Source: an uncultured Bacteroidaceae bacterium
GTDB lineage: Bacteria > Bacteroidota > Bacteroidia > Bacteroidales > Bacteroidaceae
Direction of reading: 5' to 3'
Assembly (NCBI GenBank): GCA_905234605.1
Contig: CAJOIE010000003.1
Span: 1-64,000, forward strand
DNA: 64,000 nt
The first letter of the stretch is position 1, and every line of letters begins with the position of its first letter. The notes below the pieces were generated by a model. It worked only from the letters and a program-made list of their open reading frames with translations, was not told where the DNA came from and searched no databases. Below are positions 1 to 9,300 of this stretch, one piece after another. The position numbers were made by a program, and so were the translations under genes.

Positions 1-89
1 CTTCTGCTCAGGGTAATGCCGTAGTCTGTAATGACATCCACGATATTCGACCTGTCAAGCACCTGTTCTATGATACTTTCCTTAATCAT
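1..89 (-). CDS. DNA primase (DnaG/CHC2-type) N-terminal fragment, truncated by window edge
   Basis: Minus-strand translation from ATG at 89 reads MIKESIIEQVLDRSNIVDVITDYGITLSR, typical of a DnaG-like primase N-terminus; runs off the window. Confidence 0.6.
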   Translation of the reverse strand, partial: MIKESIIEQVLDRSNIVDVITDYGITLSR

Positions 90-192
90 CTTGCATCTTT
101 TATGTCTAACAATTTTTTCAAAAGATTTGCCACGATGGGCGAACTTCCCAGCCCGCCACGTCGTGGACTTGGTTACAGTTATCTAAACATCC

Positions 193-447
193 TCATGTCC
201 CATTACGTTCCATAAGGAATGCCTTTATCTCAGTATCAAAGAAATAGTATTTCTGATTGAACTTATGACACGGAATCCGCCCTCGTTCACACAGCTTACG
301 CACAGCATCCGCAGAAGGACTTCCGAGGATCCTGCGGACCTCCTCTATACCTATCACGTTCCCCGTCAGATTAATGAGGAAAGGCCGGAGCTCTTCTGCA
401 ATTTCCTTTGCCAGTTGTTTTCTTTCAGGTATGCTCAATGATTTCAT
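193..447 (-). CDS. Small helix-turn-helix / excisionase-like protein of a mobile element
   Basis: 84 aa ORF; IGIEEVRRILGSPSADAVRKLCERGRIPCHKFNQKYYFFDTEIKAFL resembles MerR/Xis-type HTH; next to unknown ORF and integrase. Confidence 0.6.
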   Translation of the reverse strand: MKSLSIPERKQLAKEIAEELRPFLINLTGNVIGIEEVRRILGSPSADAVRKLCERGRIPCHKFNQKYYFFDTEIKAFLMERNGT

Positions 448-450
448 TAT

Positions 451-1182
451 CTATGGAGATTGTAAAGATTGTAGCACTTCGTTTTGCGGGTTTGGCATAT
501 TCTGCACCGATTCGGTAACCTTTTCCCGAGAGAACCTTCCATTGAATCTGCTTATTGCAACGGACAGGCACTTCCATTCGTTAGGATCAGAGAATGATAC
601 TGTTTTGCACGTACCCGCTTGAAGGTCGGCTACGACATACGACTTGAACGGAACGGAGGCTTCTTTCCTGGCAGAAGCAGCAGGAATAGTGAAGATGGTA
701 ACTCGCTTGTACTTTGGCTCGAACTTACCGCAAACAGCATAGCCACTTGTAGCCTCTTTTTCATCATTCCGGCCACGGATGTATGCTCTGACAATCTCGT
801 TTTCTATGTTAGAGCGTGTTATGATGGTCATACTCTCTTCTTCCTGGAGCGAATAAATCCACTCCTTCCAGTGTGCGTAGATGGAAGAGTCCTTCCAGCG
901 TTGGAAGTTGTGTCGTTGCTTGTCAATGGACAGGGTAGGATATTTCTTCTGCCTGGTTTGTGCGTCCTCTTTTGGATGCCATCGCGCCTCCGCGCCTTTC
1001 AGTCCGTTCGCCCGCTGGGCCTCGGACCTCACTGTTTGTGTTTTCCTTACCCCGGCCTGTAGCTGTTTGATATGGGATGGAGACACGACGCTAAATCTTT
1101 TTGCCAGCTCACTATTGTGATAGGAGCGGCCTCTCTGTTCAATGTACTGCCTGGTTTGTGGGCTCAGTTTTTGTTTTGGCAT
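451..1182 (-). CDS. Hypothetical mobile-element protein with N-terminal HTH-like segment
   Basis: 243 aa ORF, stop 4 nt before the start of the 84-aa HTH gene (operon-like). Confidence 0.6.
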   Translation of the reverse strand: MPKQKLSPQTRQYIEQRGRSYHNSELAKRFSVVSPSHIKQLQAGVRKTQTVRSEAQRANGLKGAEARWHPKEDAQTRQKKYPTLSIDKQRHNFQRWKDSSIYAHWKEWIYSLQEEESMTIITRSNIENEIVRAYIRGRNDEKEATSGYAVCGKFEPKYKRVTIFTIPAASARKEASVPFKSYVVADLQAGTCKTVSFSDPNEWKCLSVAISRFNGRFSREKVTESVQNMPNPQNEVLQSLQSP

Positions 1183-1393
1183 AACGTTTCGTTTAGGATA
1201 TACTTAGCTTCTTCTGCCTTTAATATATTGGCAGCAAGACCTTCAGGGGTGCAAAGCTATCCTTGGACGAAAGGCGGGTAAAGACCCTCGCCAAAACGTC
1301 TAACAATGAAGTAGTATATTTCTCTTTGTTTTTCCTGTTAGACGCGTCATCATTTGTCTAACAACCAAAAAGGGGAATATACGAAAACTAAAA

Positions 1394-1413
1394 AAAGCCT
1401 CCGAAGAGGCTTT
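1394..1413 (-). terminator. Rho-independent terminator downstream of the integrase
   Basis: AAAGCCTC-cgaa-GAGGCTTT followed by a T-run on the minus strand. Confidence 0.7.
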
Positions 1414-1474
1414 CTACAATCATCGCGCCAGTAATAGACTTACGCGCGCGATGTTATAATAAGGTGCATTGAAT

Positions 1475-2599
1475 CTACTGGAAGAAAGTACTCAGGTTCT
1501 CGGCATGACGCTGCACGGTTGACTTGAGGATTTTCGCATAGTGCTGCGTGGTCTTGATGTCCTTATGGCCGAGCATCCTTGCAAGATTCTCCACCGGGAT
1601 GTCGTGGGAAAGGGAGATAGTAGCAAAAGTATGACGGGCCAGGTGGAATGTAAGGTTCTTGTGCAGATTAGCCCGGCTTTCGATAAGATGCAGAAAGTCA
1701 TTCCCTTTCTGATTGCTGATACGTGGCAACTTGTAATTGTATTTGACCAGAACATCCATTGCTGGCTTGTAGATGGGGGTGAAGAAGTTGCTACCTGTCT
1801 TCAGGCGGTTGCCGTCAATGTATACCAGATCCCCATGCTTTTCTGTCATGGTACCGAAATCGAACAGCATCATGTCACAGAATGCCAGCCCCGTGTATGC
1901 GGAGAAAATAAACAAGTCACGTACCCTGTCCTCCTTGGGAGGCAGATTCAGGGAACGTATGAGATTCAGCTCCTCTTCAGTCAACGGGCGGCGTTCCTTG
2001 TATCGGCCTCTGGGATAACTCACACTGTTATACGGGTCGCGGTCTATGATGCCACGCTCGAATACCTGACGGACGTAGCGATGTACCACCTTATGATACT
2101 TGGCCACCGTGATATCACAGCGAGTTCCGTCACGAAGCCATGTGTCGAAGTCGCGGAGATTGTTAGGGGTGAGGTCTGCAAAAGTCTGTATCCGGCCAAA
2201 CTCAATCAGACCTGTCAGAATCACTTCGCGAGAGGTGCGCGTACTTTGCTGTATCTGCTCCTTCTTGATGGCCTCAGTCATATAGTCAACGAAACTACCG
2301 TTGACATCAACCTCCTTCTTCTCCTTCTTTGTTATGCCCAATTTGCTGTTGAGGTTTGCAAGGGTCATTTCCTCGCCGAGAAACACCATCGATGAGACAA
2401 TGGCCTCATAGCGGCCAATTGCCTCGTTCAGTTCCTTGCTGTCTTGATACGCCAGCCACTCCTGAGGTGTCACCCGTTTCATCGGGATAAGCTTACGGCA
2501 TTTCAGGGAAACGTAGATAAGAATCTCCACACTTCCTGTTCCTTTCTTTTCGACTTCTTTACGCCTGTCGAACACTGCGGTTACAAATTTCTTTGCCAT
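1475..2599 (-). CDS. Tyrosine recombinase / site-specific integrase
   Basis: 374 aa; C-terminal catalytic motifs YTGLAFCDM, HLARHTFATISLSHDIPVENLARMLGHKDIKTTQHYAKI (R-HxxR-H-Y). Confidence 0.95.
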   Translation of the reverse strand: MAKKFVTAVFDRRKEVEKKGTGSVEILIYVSLKCRKLIPMKRVTPQEWLAYQDSKELNEAIGRYEAIVSSMVFLGEEMTLANLNSKLGITKKEKKEVDVNGSFVDYMTEAIKKEQIQQSTRTSREVILTGLIEFGRIQTFADLTPNNLRDFDTWLRDGTRCDITVAKYHKVVHRYVRQVFERGIIDRDPYNSVSYPRGRYKERRPLTEEELNLIRSLNLPPKEDRVRDLFIFSAYTGLAFCDMMLFDFGTMTEKHGDLVYIDGNRLKTGSNFFTPIYKPAMDVLVKYNYKLPRISNQKGNDFLHLIESRANLHKNLTFHLARHTFATISLSHDIPVENLARMLGHKDIKTTQHYAKILKSTVQRHAENLSTFFQ

Positions 2600-2708
2600 G
2601 GTTAAAATGGTTTTGCAATGGCGAAGAATGGGCTGTGAGCATTAAAAGAGAAAGATGTGAACGTTTTCGTAGAGTACTGATAATGAGAATTATATTAAAT
2701 CATGCAAT

Positions 2709-2906
2709 TTGTAGCAAGCTTGCAAACATTGTAGCAAACGCCTGATTATTGTAGCAACACATTTGATGTATGAACAGACGTAGGAACTACCTCTCATTTC
2801 CTTTTTTCCTTCAAAAACGCACTTTTAAGAGTCATCACGCTTGATTCCTCTCCTTGCCGTCAACCTTGTAGCAAATCTCACGATTTTGTAGCAAGGTTTG
2901 TAGCAA
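2709..2906. repeat. Six copies of TTGTAGCAA, candidate integrase arm-type sites (att region)
   Basis: TTGTAGCAA at 2709, 2739, 2759, 2866, 2886 and 2898, just upstream of the integrase start and before the tRNA-Asp 3' end. Confidence 0.7.
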
Positions 2907-3026
2907 GCATCTTGTCCTTTTCAGTCCACAACAGTCCACCTCAGTCCATTTAGTTAGATGAAATGGGTGCTACATAAATGGATTGAGGATGAATAAGATA
3001 ACGTGTAACCGATTGTCTTTTAACAT

Positions 3027-3059
3027 AAAAAGGGAACCTCGCTATAAGATTCCCTTTTT
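3027..3059. terminator. Bidirectional terminator after tRNA-Asp
   Basis: AAAAAGGGAA ... TTCCCTTTTT inverted repeat. Confidence 0.7.
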
Positions 3060-3068
3060 TATGTCTGG

Positions 3069-3143
3069 CGGTGCGTACGGGACTCGAACCCGTGACCCCA
3101 TGCGTGACAGGCATGTATTCTAACCAAGCTGAACTAACGCACC
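3069..3143 (-). tRNA. tRNA-Asp(GTC), copy 1
   Basis: Cloverleaf by eye: GGTGCGT acceptor, loop CTGTCAC (anticodon GTC), TTCGAGT T-loop, G73. Confidence 0.93.
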
Positions 3144-3150
3144 GTATATG

Positions 3151-3177
3151 AAAAACCACTCCTGACGAGAGAAGTGG
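3151..3177 (-). terminator. Hairpin with T-run between the two tRNA-Asp copies
   Basis: Minus strand CCACTtctctcgtcaggAGTGG followed by TTTTT. Confidence 0.55.
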
Positions 3178-3182
3178 CTTCG

Positions 3183-3257
3183 CGGTGCGTACGGGACTCG
3201 AACCCGTGACCCCATGCGTGACAGGCATGTATTCTAACCAAGCTGAACTAACGCACC
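3183..3257 (-). tRNA. tRNA-Asp(GTC), copy 2, identical to copy 1
   Basis: Same sequence as 3069-3143. Confidence 0.93.
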
Positions 3258-3294
3258 GTGTGTACCTTAATCGAAAGACCGACAGTGCCTGTGG

Positions 3295-3367
<73 letters not shown>

Positions 3368-3404
3368 AGGACTGCACTCTATCTGTTCGGCATTGCCGAA
3401 GTTG

Positions 3405-3487
3405 TGGGCGGAGATGGATTCGAACCACCGAAGGTAACAACCAGCAGATTTACAGTCTGCCCCATTTGGCCACTCTGGTATCCGCCC
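3405..3487 (-). tRNA. tRNA-Tyr(GTA), class II
   Basis: GGGCGGA/TCCGCCC acceptor, anticodon loop CTGTAAA, long variable arm, TTCGAAT. Confidence 0.93.
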
Positions 3488-3511
3488 TGCTACATTGCTT
3501 GTAGCCGTGTG

Positions 3512-3585
3512 TGACTCCTATAGGATTCAAACCTATAACCTTCTGATCCGTAGTCAGATGCTCTATTCAGTTGAGCTAAGGAGCC
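3512..3585 (-). tRNA. tRNA-Arg(ACG)
   Basis: GGCTCCT acceptor, TCTGA-CTACGGA-TCAGA anticodon arm. Confidence 0.9.
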
Positions 3586-3609
3586 TTGATGTCGAAGAGA
3601 GAAGTGACG

Positions 3610-3684
3610 TGGGCGCTGACGGATTCGAACCGCCGACCCTCTGCTTGTAAGGCAGACGCTCTGAACCAGCTGAGCTAAGCGCCC
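3610..3684 (-). tRNA. tRNA-Val(TAC)
   Basis: GGGCGCT acceptor, CTGCC-TTACAAG-CAG anticodon arm, TTCGAAT. Confidence 0.92.
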
Positions 3685-3746
3685 TTCCGAGGGTGATAGC
3701 TACCTGACGAACTCTTCCGCCTTGTTTTCTCTCTCGAAAGCGGATG

Positions 3747-3754
3747 CAAAAGTA
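3747..3754 (-). promoter_or_regulatory. Bacteroidetes -7 element (TACTTTTG) for the tRNA cluster
   Basis: TAnnTTTG on minus strand upstream of tRNA-Val. Confidence 0.6.
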
Positions 3755-3816
3755 TGGCATCCGGTCGACACAAGCAAACATTTCGCCGTTTTTTTTGACA
3801 CATTCTGCGTTGTGCC

Positions 3817-3824
3817 TACCTTTG
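3817..3824 (+). promoter_or_regulatory. Bacteroidetes -7 element (TACCTTTG)
   Basis: TACCTTTGC 22 nt before ATG at 3846. Confidence 0.7.
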
Positions 3825-3845
3825 CACACATCATTTCAACGATAT

Positions 3846-4592
3846 ATGAAAGCTGTTATACCCTTACGTTTCAAGCTTCTGGCAGTCGTTACGGCTGCAT
3901 TGTCGACGGCTGCGTGGGCACAGACCAACGTGCAGCTGCACTATGATTTGGGGCACGACATCTACGGTCACCGCCTCTCGTCACGTCCGCGCATTACGGC
4001 CACCGTGGAGAGTTTCACGCCCGACCGCTGGGGCTCCACCTATTTCTTCATCGACGCCGACATCAACCCGAAGGCTGTGCGCAGTGCCTACGGCGAAGTG
4101 TCGCGCGAGTTCAACATCGGCAGCAAGGGGTGGGCGGCACACGTAGAGTTCAACGGCGGCCTCAGCGGTGCCTCCGGCAGCTACGACAATGCCTACCTCG
4201 CAGGCCCTGCATGGTCCTGGCTGAGTGGGTGCAGGAGGAAATCTTTCTCCCTGCAGGTACTCTACAAGTACCTCTGCACCCCCTCACACCACGGCGGCAA
4301 GCCCCACAGCGTGCAGCTCACCGAGGTGTGGTCGGTGACCTCGGCAAGCGGGTTGCTGCGCTTCTCGGGCTACTGCGACGTGTGGTACGACGGGGGAGCC
4401 ACCAACCATCTCGTGCTCTCGTCGGAGCCCCAGTTGTGGCTCAACCTGTGGTGCCTGCCCTCGGTGGCCGACGACGTGCACCTCAGCATAGGCACCGAGT
4501 GGGAGGTGACAAAGAACCTCGTGTGGGATGCCGAAGGACACAACAACCGCTGGTATGTCATCCCCACGGCCGCGCTGAAGTGGACCTTCTGA
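3846..4592 (+). CDS. DUF5020-family secreted/outer-membrane protein
   Basis: Signal peptide MKAVIPLRFKLLAVVTAALSTAAWAQ, then NVQLHYDLGHDIYGHRLSSRPRITATVESFTPDRWGSTYFFIDADI; ends IPTAALKWTF. Confidence 0.8.
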   Translation: MKAVIPLRFKLLAVVTAALSTAAWAQTNVQLHYDLGHDIYGHRLSSRPRITATVESFTPDRWGSTYFFIDADINPKAVRSAYGEVSREFNIGSKGWAAHVEFNGGLSGASGSYDNAYLAGPAWSWLSGCRRKSFSLQVLYKYLCTPSHHGGKPHSVQLTEVWSVTSASGLLRFSGYCDVWYDGGATNHLVLSSEPQLWLNLWCLPSVADDVHLSIGTEWEVTKNLVWDAEGHNNRWYVIPTAALKWTF

Positions 4593-4602
4593 CACCGCCC
4601 TG

Positions 4603-5592
4603 ATGCACCTCCGCCCCACCCTTTATGCATGCCGCATGGCTGTGCTCGCCGTGTGTCTGCCATTCCTGCTGGCTGGCGCACCTGCACAAGAGCCCCGGCC
4701 ACGGCGTTTGTGCGTGATGGAGTGGAACGTGGAGAACCTTTTCGACACGGCCCACGACGCGGGCTTCCACGACGAGGACTTCCTGCCTGCGGGCTCGCAC
4801 CACTGGACAGGCAGCCGCCTGTGGCGCAAGGTGAACGACATAGCCCGCGTGGTGGCTGTCGTGGCCGACAGCGCAGGCACGCCCGACCTCATAGGCCTCT
4901 GCGAGGTGGAGAACGACTCGGTGCTTACGCTGCTCACACGCCGCTCCGCCATGCGCCACCTCGGCTACGAATATATCGTCACCCACAGTGCCGACGCACG
5001 CGGCATCGATGTAGCGTTGCTCTATCAGCCGGTACACTTCCGCCTGCTGTCATGGCACGCCATACGCGTGAACAGCCGCAGCCACGGTCTGCCTGCCACG
5101 CGCGACCTGCTCTACGCCCGCGGCCTCGCCTTCACCCGCACCGGCATCGACACCCTCCATGTCTTCGTGGCCCATCTGCCAAGCCGCAGCGGCGGGCGTG
5201 CCGGCGACAGCAACCGCCGTCTGGCCGCTCAGACACTGTGGCAGGCCGTGGACAGCGTGCAGCAGCTGCATGCCAGGGCACACATCGTGGTCATGGGCGA
5301 CTTCAACGCCGGCCCGCGCGACCGCCTGTTCCGCCATGCACCACTGCGGCTCACCGATGCGCCGCACGATGCGGGCACCTACTGCTACCGCGGCGTGTGG
5401 CAGTGGCTTGACCACATACTCGTGTCGGAGAGCGTCGGCACACCGCAGCCAGCCCGCAGCCTGCGCCTACCATGGCTGCTTGAGCCTGGCCGCACCTACG
5501 GCACCGACATGCCACGACGCACCTACCGCGGTCCTGCCTACCACGGTGGCGTGAGCGACCACCTGCCGCTGACGCTGACCATTGAGTTGTGA
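4603..5592 (+). CDS. Endonuclease/exonuclease/phosphatase family protein
   Basis: MEWNVENLFDT, GLCEVEND, VMGDFNAGPRD, SDHLPLTLTI motifs. Confidence 0.88.
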   Translation: MHLRPTLYACRMAVLAVCLPFLLAGAPAQEPRPRRLCVMEWNVENLFDTAHDAGFHDEDFLPAGSHHWTGSRLWRKVNDIARVVAVVADSAGTPDLIGLCEVENDSVLTLLTRRSAMRHLGYEYIVTHSADARGIDVALLYQPVHFRLLSWHAIRVNSRSHGLPATRDLLYARGLAFTRTGIDTLHVFVAHLPSRSGGRAGDSNRRLAAQTLWQAVDSVQQLHARAHIVVMGDFNAGPRDRLFRHAPLRLTDAPHDAGTYCYRGVWQWLDHILVSESVGTPQPARSLRLPWLLEPGRTYGTDMPRRTYRGPAYHGGVSDHLPLTLTIEL

Positions 5593-5612
5593 GGGAGAAG
5601 CCCGCCGCTGAG

Positions 5613-5684
5613 TACGCCCATAGGGAATCGAACCCTAATCTGAAGAACCGGAATCTTCCATTCTATCCATTGAACTATGGGCGC
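5613..5684 (-). tRNA. tRNA-Arg(CCG)
   Basis: GCGCCCA/TGGGCGT acceptor, GAAGA-TTCCGGT-TCTTC anticodon arm, TAGGG-TTCGATT-CCCTA T-arm. Confidence 0.92.
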
Positions 5685-5764
5685 TCCGCAGTATCGGGTG
5701 GTGCTCGTGAAGCGGCATCTGCCACGGCAAACAACGCTGCAACATGCCGTCTCCAAGCGAGGCA

Positions 5765-5772
5765 CAAAGGTA
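5765..5772 (-). promoter_or_regulatory. -7 element (TACCTTTG) upstream of tRNA-Arg
   Basis: CAAAGGTA on plus strand. Confidence 0.6.
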
Positions 5773-6141
5773 GGCCATCGCGCCGACCACACCAAGCAAA
5801 CAACGTTTTTTCTCACGCCGACAGCCACAGCGCGCGGCACACACGCCTCGCTCCCAACTGCCGAAATGCCTATAGCTCGCATGCGCCTCATCTGTGGCAT
5901 GACACACGGATGGCCATGAATTCAAGCCACGGACAACCCTGTACAGACCCGTCTGTAGTAGCAAGGTGCATGCGGGACACCTGCGCACCGTGCACACTGC
6001 ATAATTCCCGACTCCTCTTCCACTGAAGCGGAGTCGGGAGGAATGCCGAGAGGGGTTCGGGTGAAGCCTCAACACAACTCGCCCCACGACATTGCTGTCG
6101 CGGGGCGAGCCCTTTTTCATTATACATTTCACCTGGTTACG

Positions 6142-6330
6142 TCACCTGCTCCAGTCGTCGTCCCAGACGTTGTAGCCTTGGCGGCCACGGTCGGCCTTCA
6201 CGTCCATGCCGGAACCTTGGTCGGCCGGAGTGTCGCCGTTCACAACAGAGCCGCTCACGGCCTGAAGGAGCTCTGTGCCCATGAGGAGTTTCACGCGTAG
6301 CTCCGGAGTGGTATATAGATGCTTGTTCAT
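6142..6330 (-). CDS. Small protein (62 aa) of unknown function
   Basis: MNKHLYTTPELRVKLLMGTELLQAVSGSVVNGDTPADQGSGMDVKADRGRQGYNVWDDDWSR; 50 nt downstream of the 6381-10511 gene on the same strand. Confidence 0.65.
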   Translation of the reverse strand: MNKHLYTTPELRVKLLMGTELLQAVSGSVVNGDTPADQGSGMDVKADRGRQGYNVWDDDWSR

Positions 6331-6380
6331 TGTCGTCTTGTTGCTTTTTACATTATACATCCTGCATTTTAACATTCCGC

Positions 6381-9300
6381 TCAGCGTACAACCTTCTTGC
6401 CGCCTACGATGTAGAGCCCCTTGCGGGCACGGTCAACGCGCTGGCCGGCGAGATTGTAGACGGGAGCTTCGGCCGCGACGGTCTCGATGGCGTTCACACC
6501 CGTTGGAGTGCCGAAGCCGAAGCTGAGGCTCTTCACAGCACCGCCTGCATCATAGGTGAGGTATGCCTTGTAGGCTGTTGCGGTGAAGGCGGCATCCACG
6601 GAGTAGAAGGCCTGCGTGCCGCTCTGGGTCTGAAGCACATAGTTGTTGGCATCGGCAGCGATGGTGGCTGCGGTGTACACGCCAGTGAGCAGACCTGCCG
6701 TGTAGGTGTCAGCACTGGCTGTGCCCCAGCCTGTGAGGGTCTTGCTGAAGTCGTTATCCGAATCCGCGTTCTTGATGATGTATGGAGTGTTTGCGGCGGG
6801 CTCGGCCACGGGCTCCATGGTCACAGTGTTGGTGATGCCGTTGACTGCGTCGGTGCTGTAGAAGGTGATGTTGCCGAAGCCGCTGCTCACGTCGGGAGTG
6901 AAGGGGAAGATGACGGTGCCGTATTTGCCGGCCTTGGCTGCGACGGTCACACTGGCCTGCACTGCCTCGGCGATGCTCCAGTTGCTGTTGGCACTCGACG
7001 TGTAGAGGTCACCATTATTCTCCGCACCGAGCTTCTTGTTGGCGGCAGAGGTGTTGAGGAGGTAGAACAGCCCAGGAGTCGTGGCGTCCGGCGACACAAG
7101 GATGCCCAGCGGTGTCTTCTCGCCATCCACGTCGGTGGCAAGAAGCGTGCGGATGCCGTCGGCACCTGTACTTGCACCCCATGGCACACCGTTGCAGATG
7201 TAGCGCTTCTGACCCTCGTTGTCGGTGAAGTAGATATAATAGGTGTTAGCGTCACCTGTGCTCTCGAACTGGAAGGCCTGAGCCTTGTAGTCGGCTGCTG
7301 TCTGGAAGGGCATGCCATAGCCGCTCTGTGCACCATCATTCTTGGAGAAGGTCAGCGCGCCCTTGTTGGCAAGTGTCAGCTTGTAGTATGCACTGGTAGA
7401 GGGAGCATTGATGGCAGCATTATTGTTGTAGGCAGCAATGGCGGCAGTGAGAGCCGATGTCAGGGTCGTCACGTCGTCCACCTCTGTGTCGGCAGCAAGA
7501 GAGAAGCTCTCTGCATTGCTCTTGGCTGTGGTATATGCTGCCCACAGGCTTGCGTCGGCGGTGGCATCATACTGGAACACACCGGTGCCTGTGTTGGTGC
7601 GCTGTGTGAGCGATGCTACTGTCTTGGCATCGTTGAGAGCCACAAGAGCCTCCATGATGGCCACGTTGTCGGCATCATCGGTCTGCACTGTAGCATCGCA
7701 GAAACTCATCCATCTGTACTGCGCATCGGCGGTAGCCTCGACAGCCACCTCAACCTGAGCAGGCTCTTCGAGAGTGAACCTCACGTAGCGCCACTGCCAT
7801 CCGCGACCTGCTCCGCTATTGGCATAAGTGTGCCCCTCGCCGGTAGTGAAGTCGGTTGCTCCGCTTGTGTTGATACCCAGACCCGTGTCGCCCTTCGGGA
7901 AGTCGTTCACGGAGCCGAGCAGCTCGGGAGCCTCAGGGTCGGTCACGTCGGTCACGTTGAGTGTGAGGGTCACGTGGTCGGCAGCCGTGCGGCCTGCCAC
8001 CTTGAATATATAGTTGCCAGCAGGCAGCGAGAGTGTCTGGTCGTAGGTCACCGTCCAGGAAGGCAAAGTGTAGGCACCACCGCTCTGCTCCAGATACTGC
8101 CTTGAGCCATCATCGCTCCAGTGCTGGCTCGACATAACACCAGCGTTAGAACTCTGGTTCCATGTGCCGAGATCTACGGCATTGTTGAAGTTGGTGTTCA
8201 CGTAGTCGTACTCATCCACCATCAAGTTCTGCGTGGCTGTGAGGGCTGTGGCAGCCGTAGTCGAGGCCGCTGCAGCATACTTGTCGGCGTCAGCATCGGC
8301 AATGCCGAGAGCTTTTGCCTTTGCAATCTCACGTGCCAGTGCCTCGTAGTAGGGGGCAGCTGCCGTGAAAGTTGCTGTGGCGGTGGTCAGGGCGTCTGTC
8401 TTCGCAATGTAGTCGGCCTTGCTTGTGCCTGTAGGCACATTGGCGATAGCGGCATTGAGAGCAGCATATTCCGAGCCTACTGTCACCGTGGAATAAGTCG
8501 TCTTGGCACTGTTGGCAGCTGTGACAGCTTCTGACCAGCGAGTAGCATAAGCCGAGTAGTCGATGGCTGAGCCGTAGAACTTCAGTGTGAAGTTGCGGAA
8601 GATGGTCCACTTGTCGGTCTGCGTGTCTGTATTCTCTATGCCAATCTCCAGGTTTGTGCTGGCATCCTCAAGGGCAAACTTCAGAGCCACACGTCCGTTG
8701 CCTGCATCGAAGTAGTCTTTGGCCATCGACATGGTGTTGACGATGTCTGCACCTACGCCAGGAATGAGTATACGGTCATCGCCGGCATAGAAGTAGGTGG
8801 TGTGGTCGCCTGCGCGGTGGAAGCCCGTCACGCCGAACTCCCATGTGCCGCGCGGCAGGGTCAGGGTCTGGTAGAACTTGAAGTTCTGCTGGTAGAACTC
8901 GGTCTCGCCGTAGTTGACGACAGCCCAGCTATAGCTAGTGTTGGGAGTGCCCTCGGCTGTCCATCCAGTGGTATTCTCGCTCACAGTCGGGTTCACGACG
9001 AGGAAGTTGGTGAGGTCGAAGTAGGCGTTGGTGTCGAAGGTGACAGCCGTGGCGAAGTCGAGCACGTGGCTCTTGATGTCGGCAACGGCTGTGTTGAGTG
9101 CCGAGAGCGTAGTTGCAGCATCGGCAGCGTCAATATAGCCCTGGAAGGCAGCCAGCTCGGTGGTGCCTACTGTGTAGTCGGTCTGCGCCACGAGAGCCTT
9201 AGTCTCAAGGACAAGCGTGTAGGCTGCCTGAATGTCGGAGGTGGCATACGTGGAGACAGCTGTGTTGATAGCGTCGATGGCTGCGGTGTACTCATCTGCC

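Noticed and set aside
5937-5997. CCCTGTACAG / GGTGCATGCGGG / CCGTGCACAC as a degenerate array
   Set aside because: Spacing 27 and 24 bp, core not conserved; does not match 22/23/22
6330-8105. 591-aa plus-strand ORF
   Set aside because: Antisense shadow of the large secreted protein at 6381-10511; low-complexity Gly/Val/Cys/His composition typical of complement frames in GC-rich DNA, no start context
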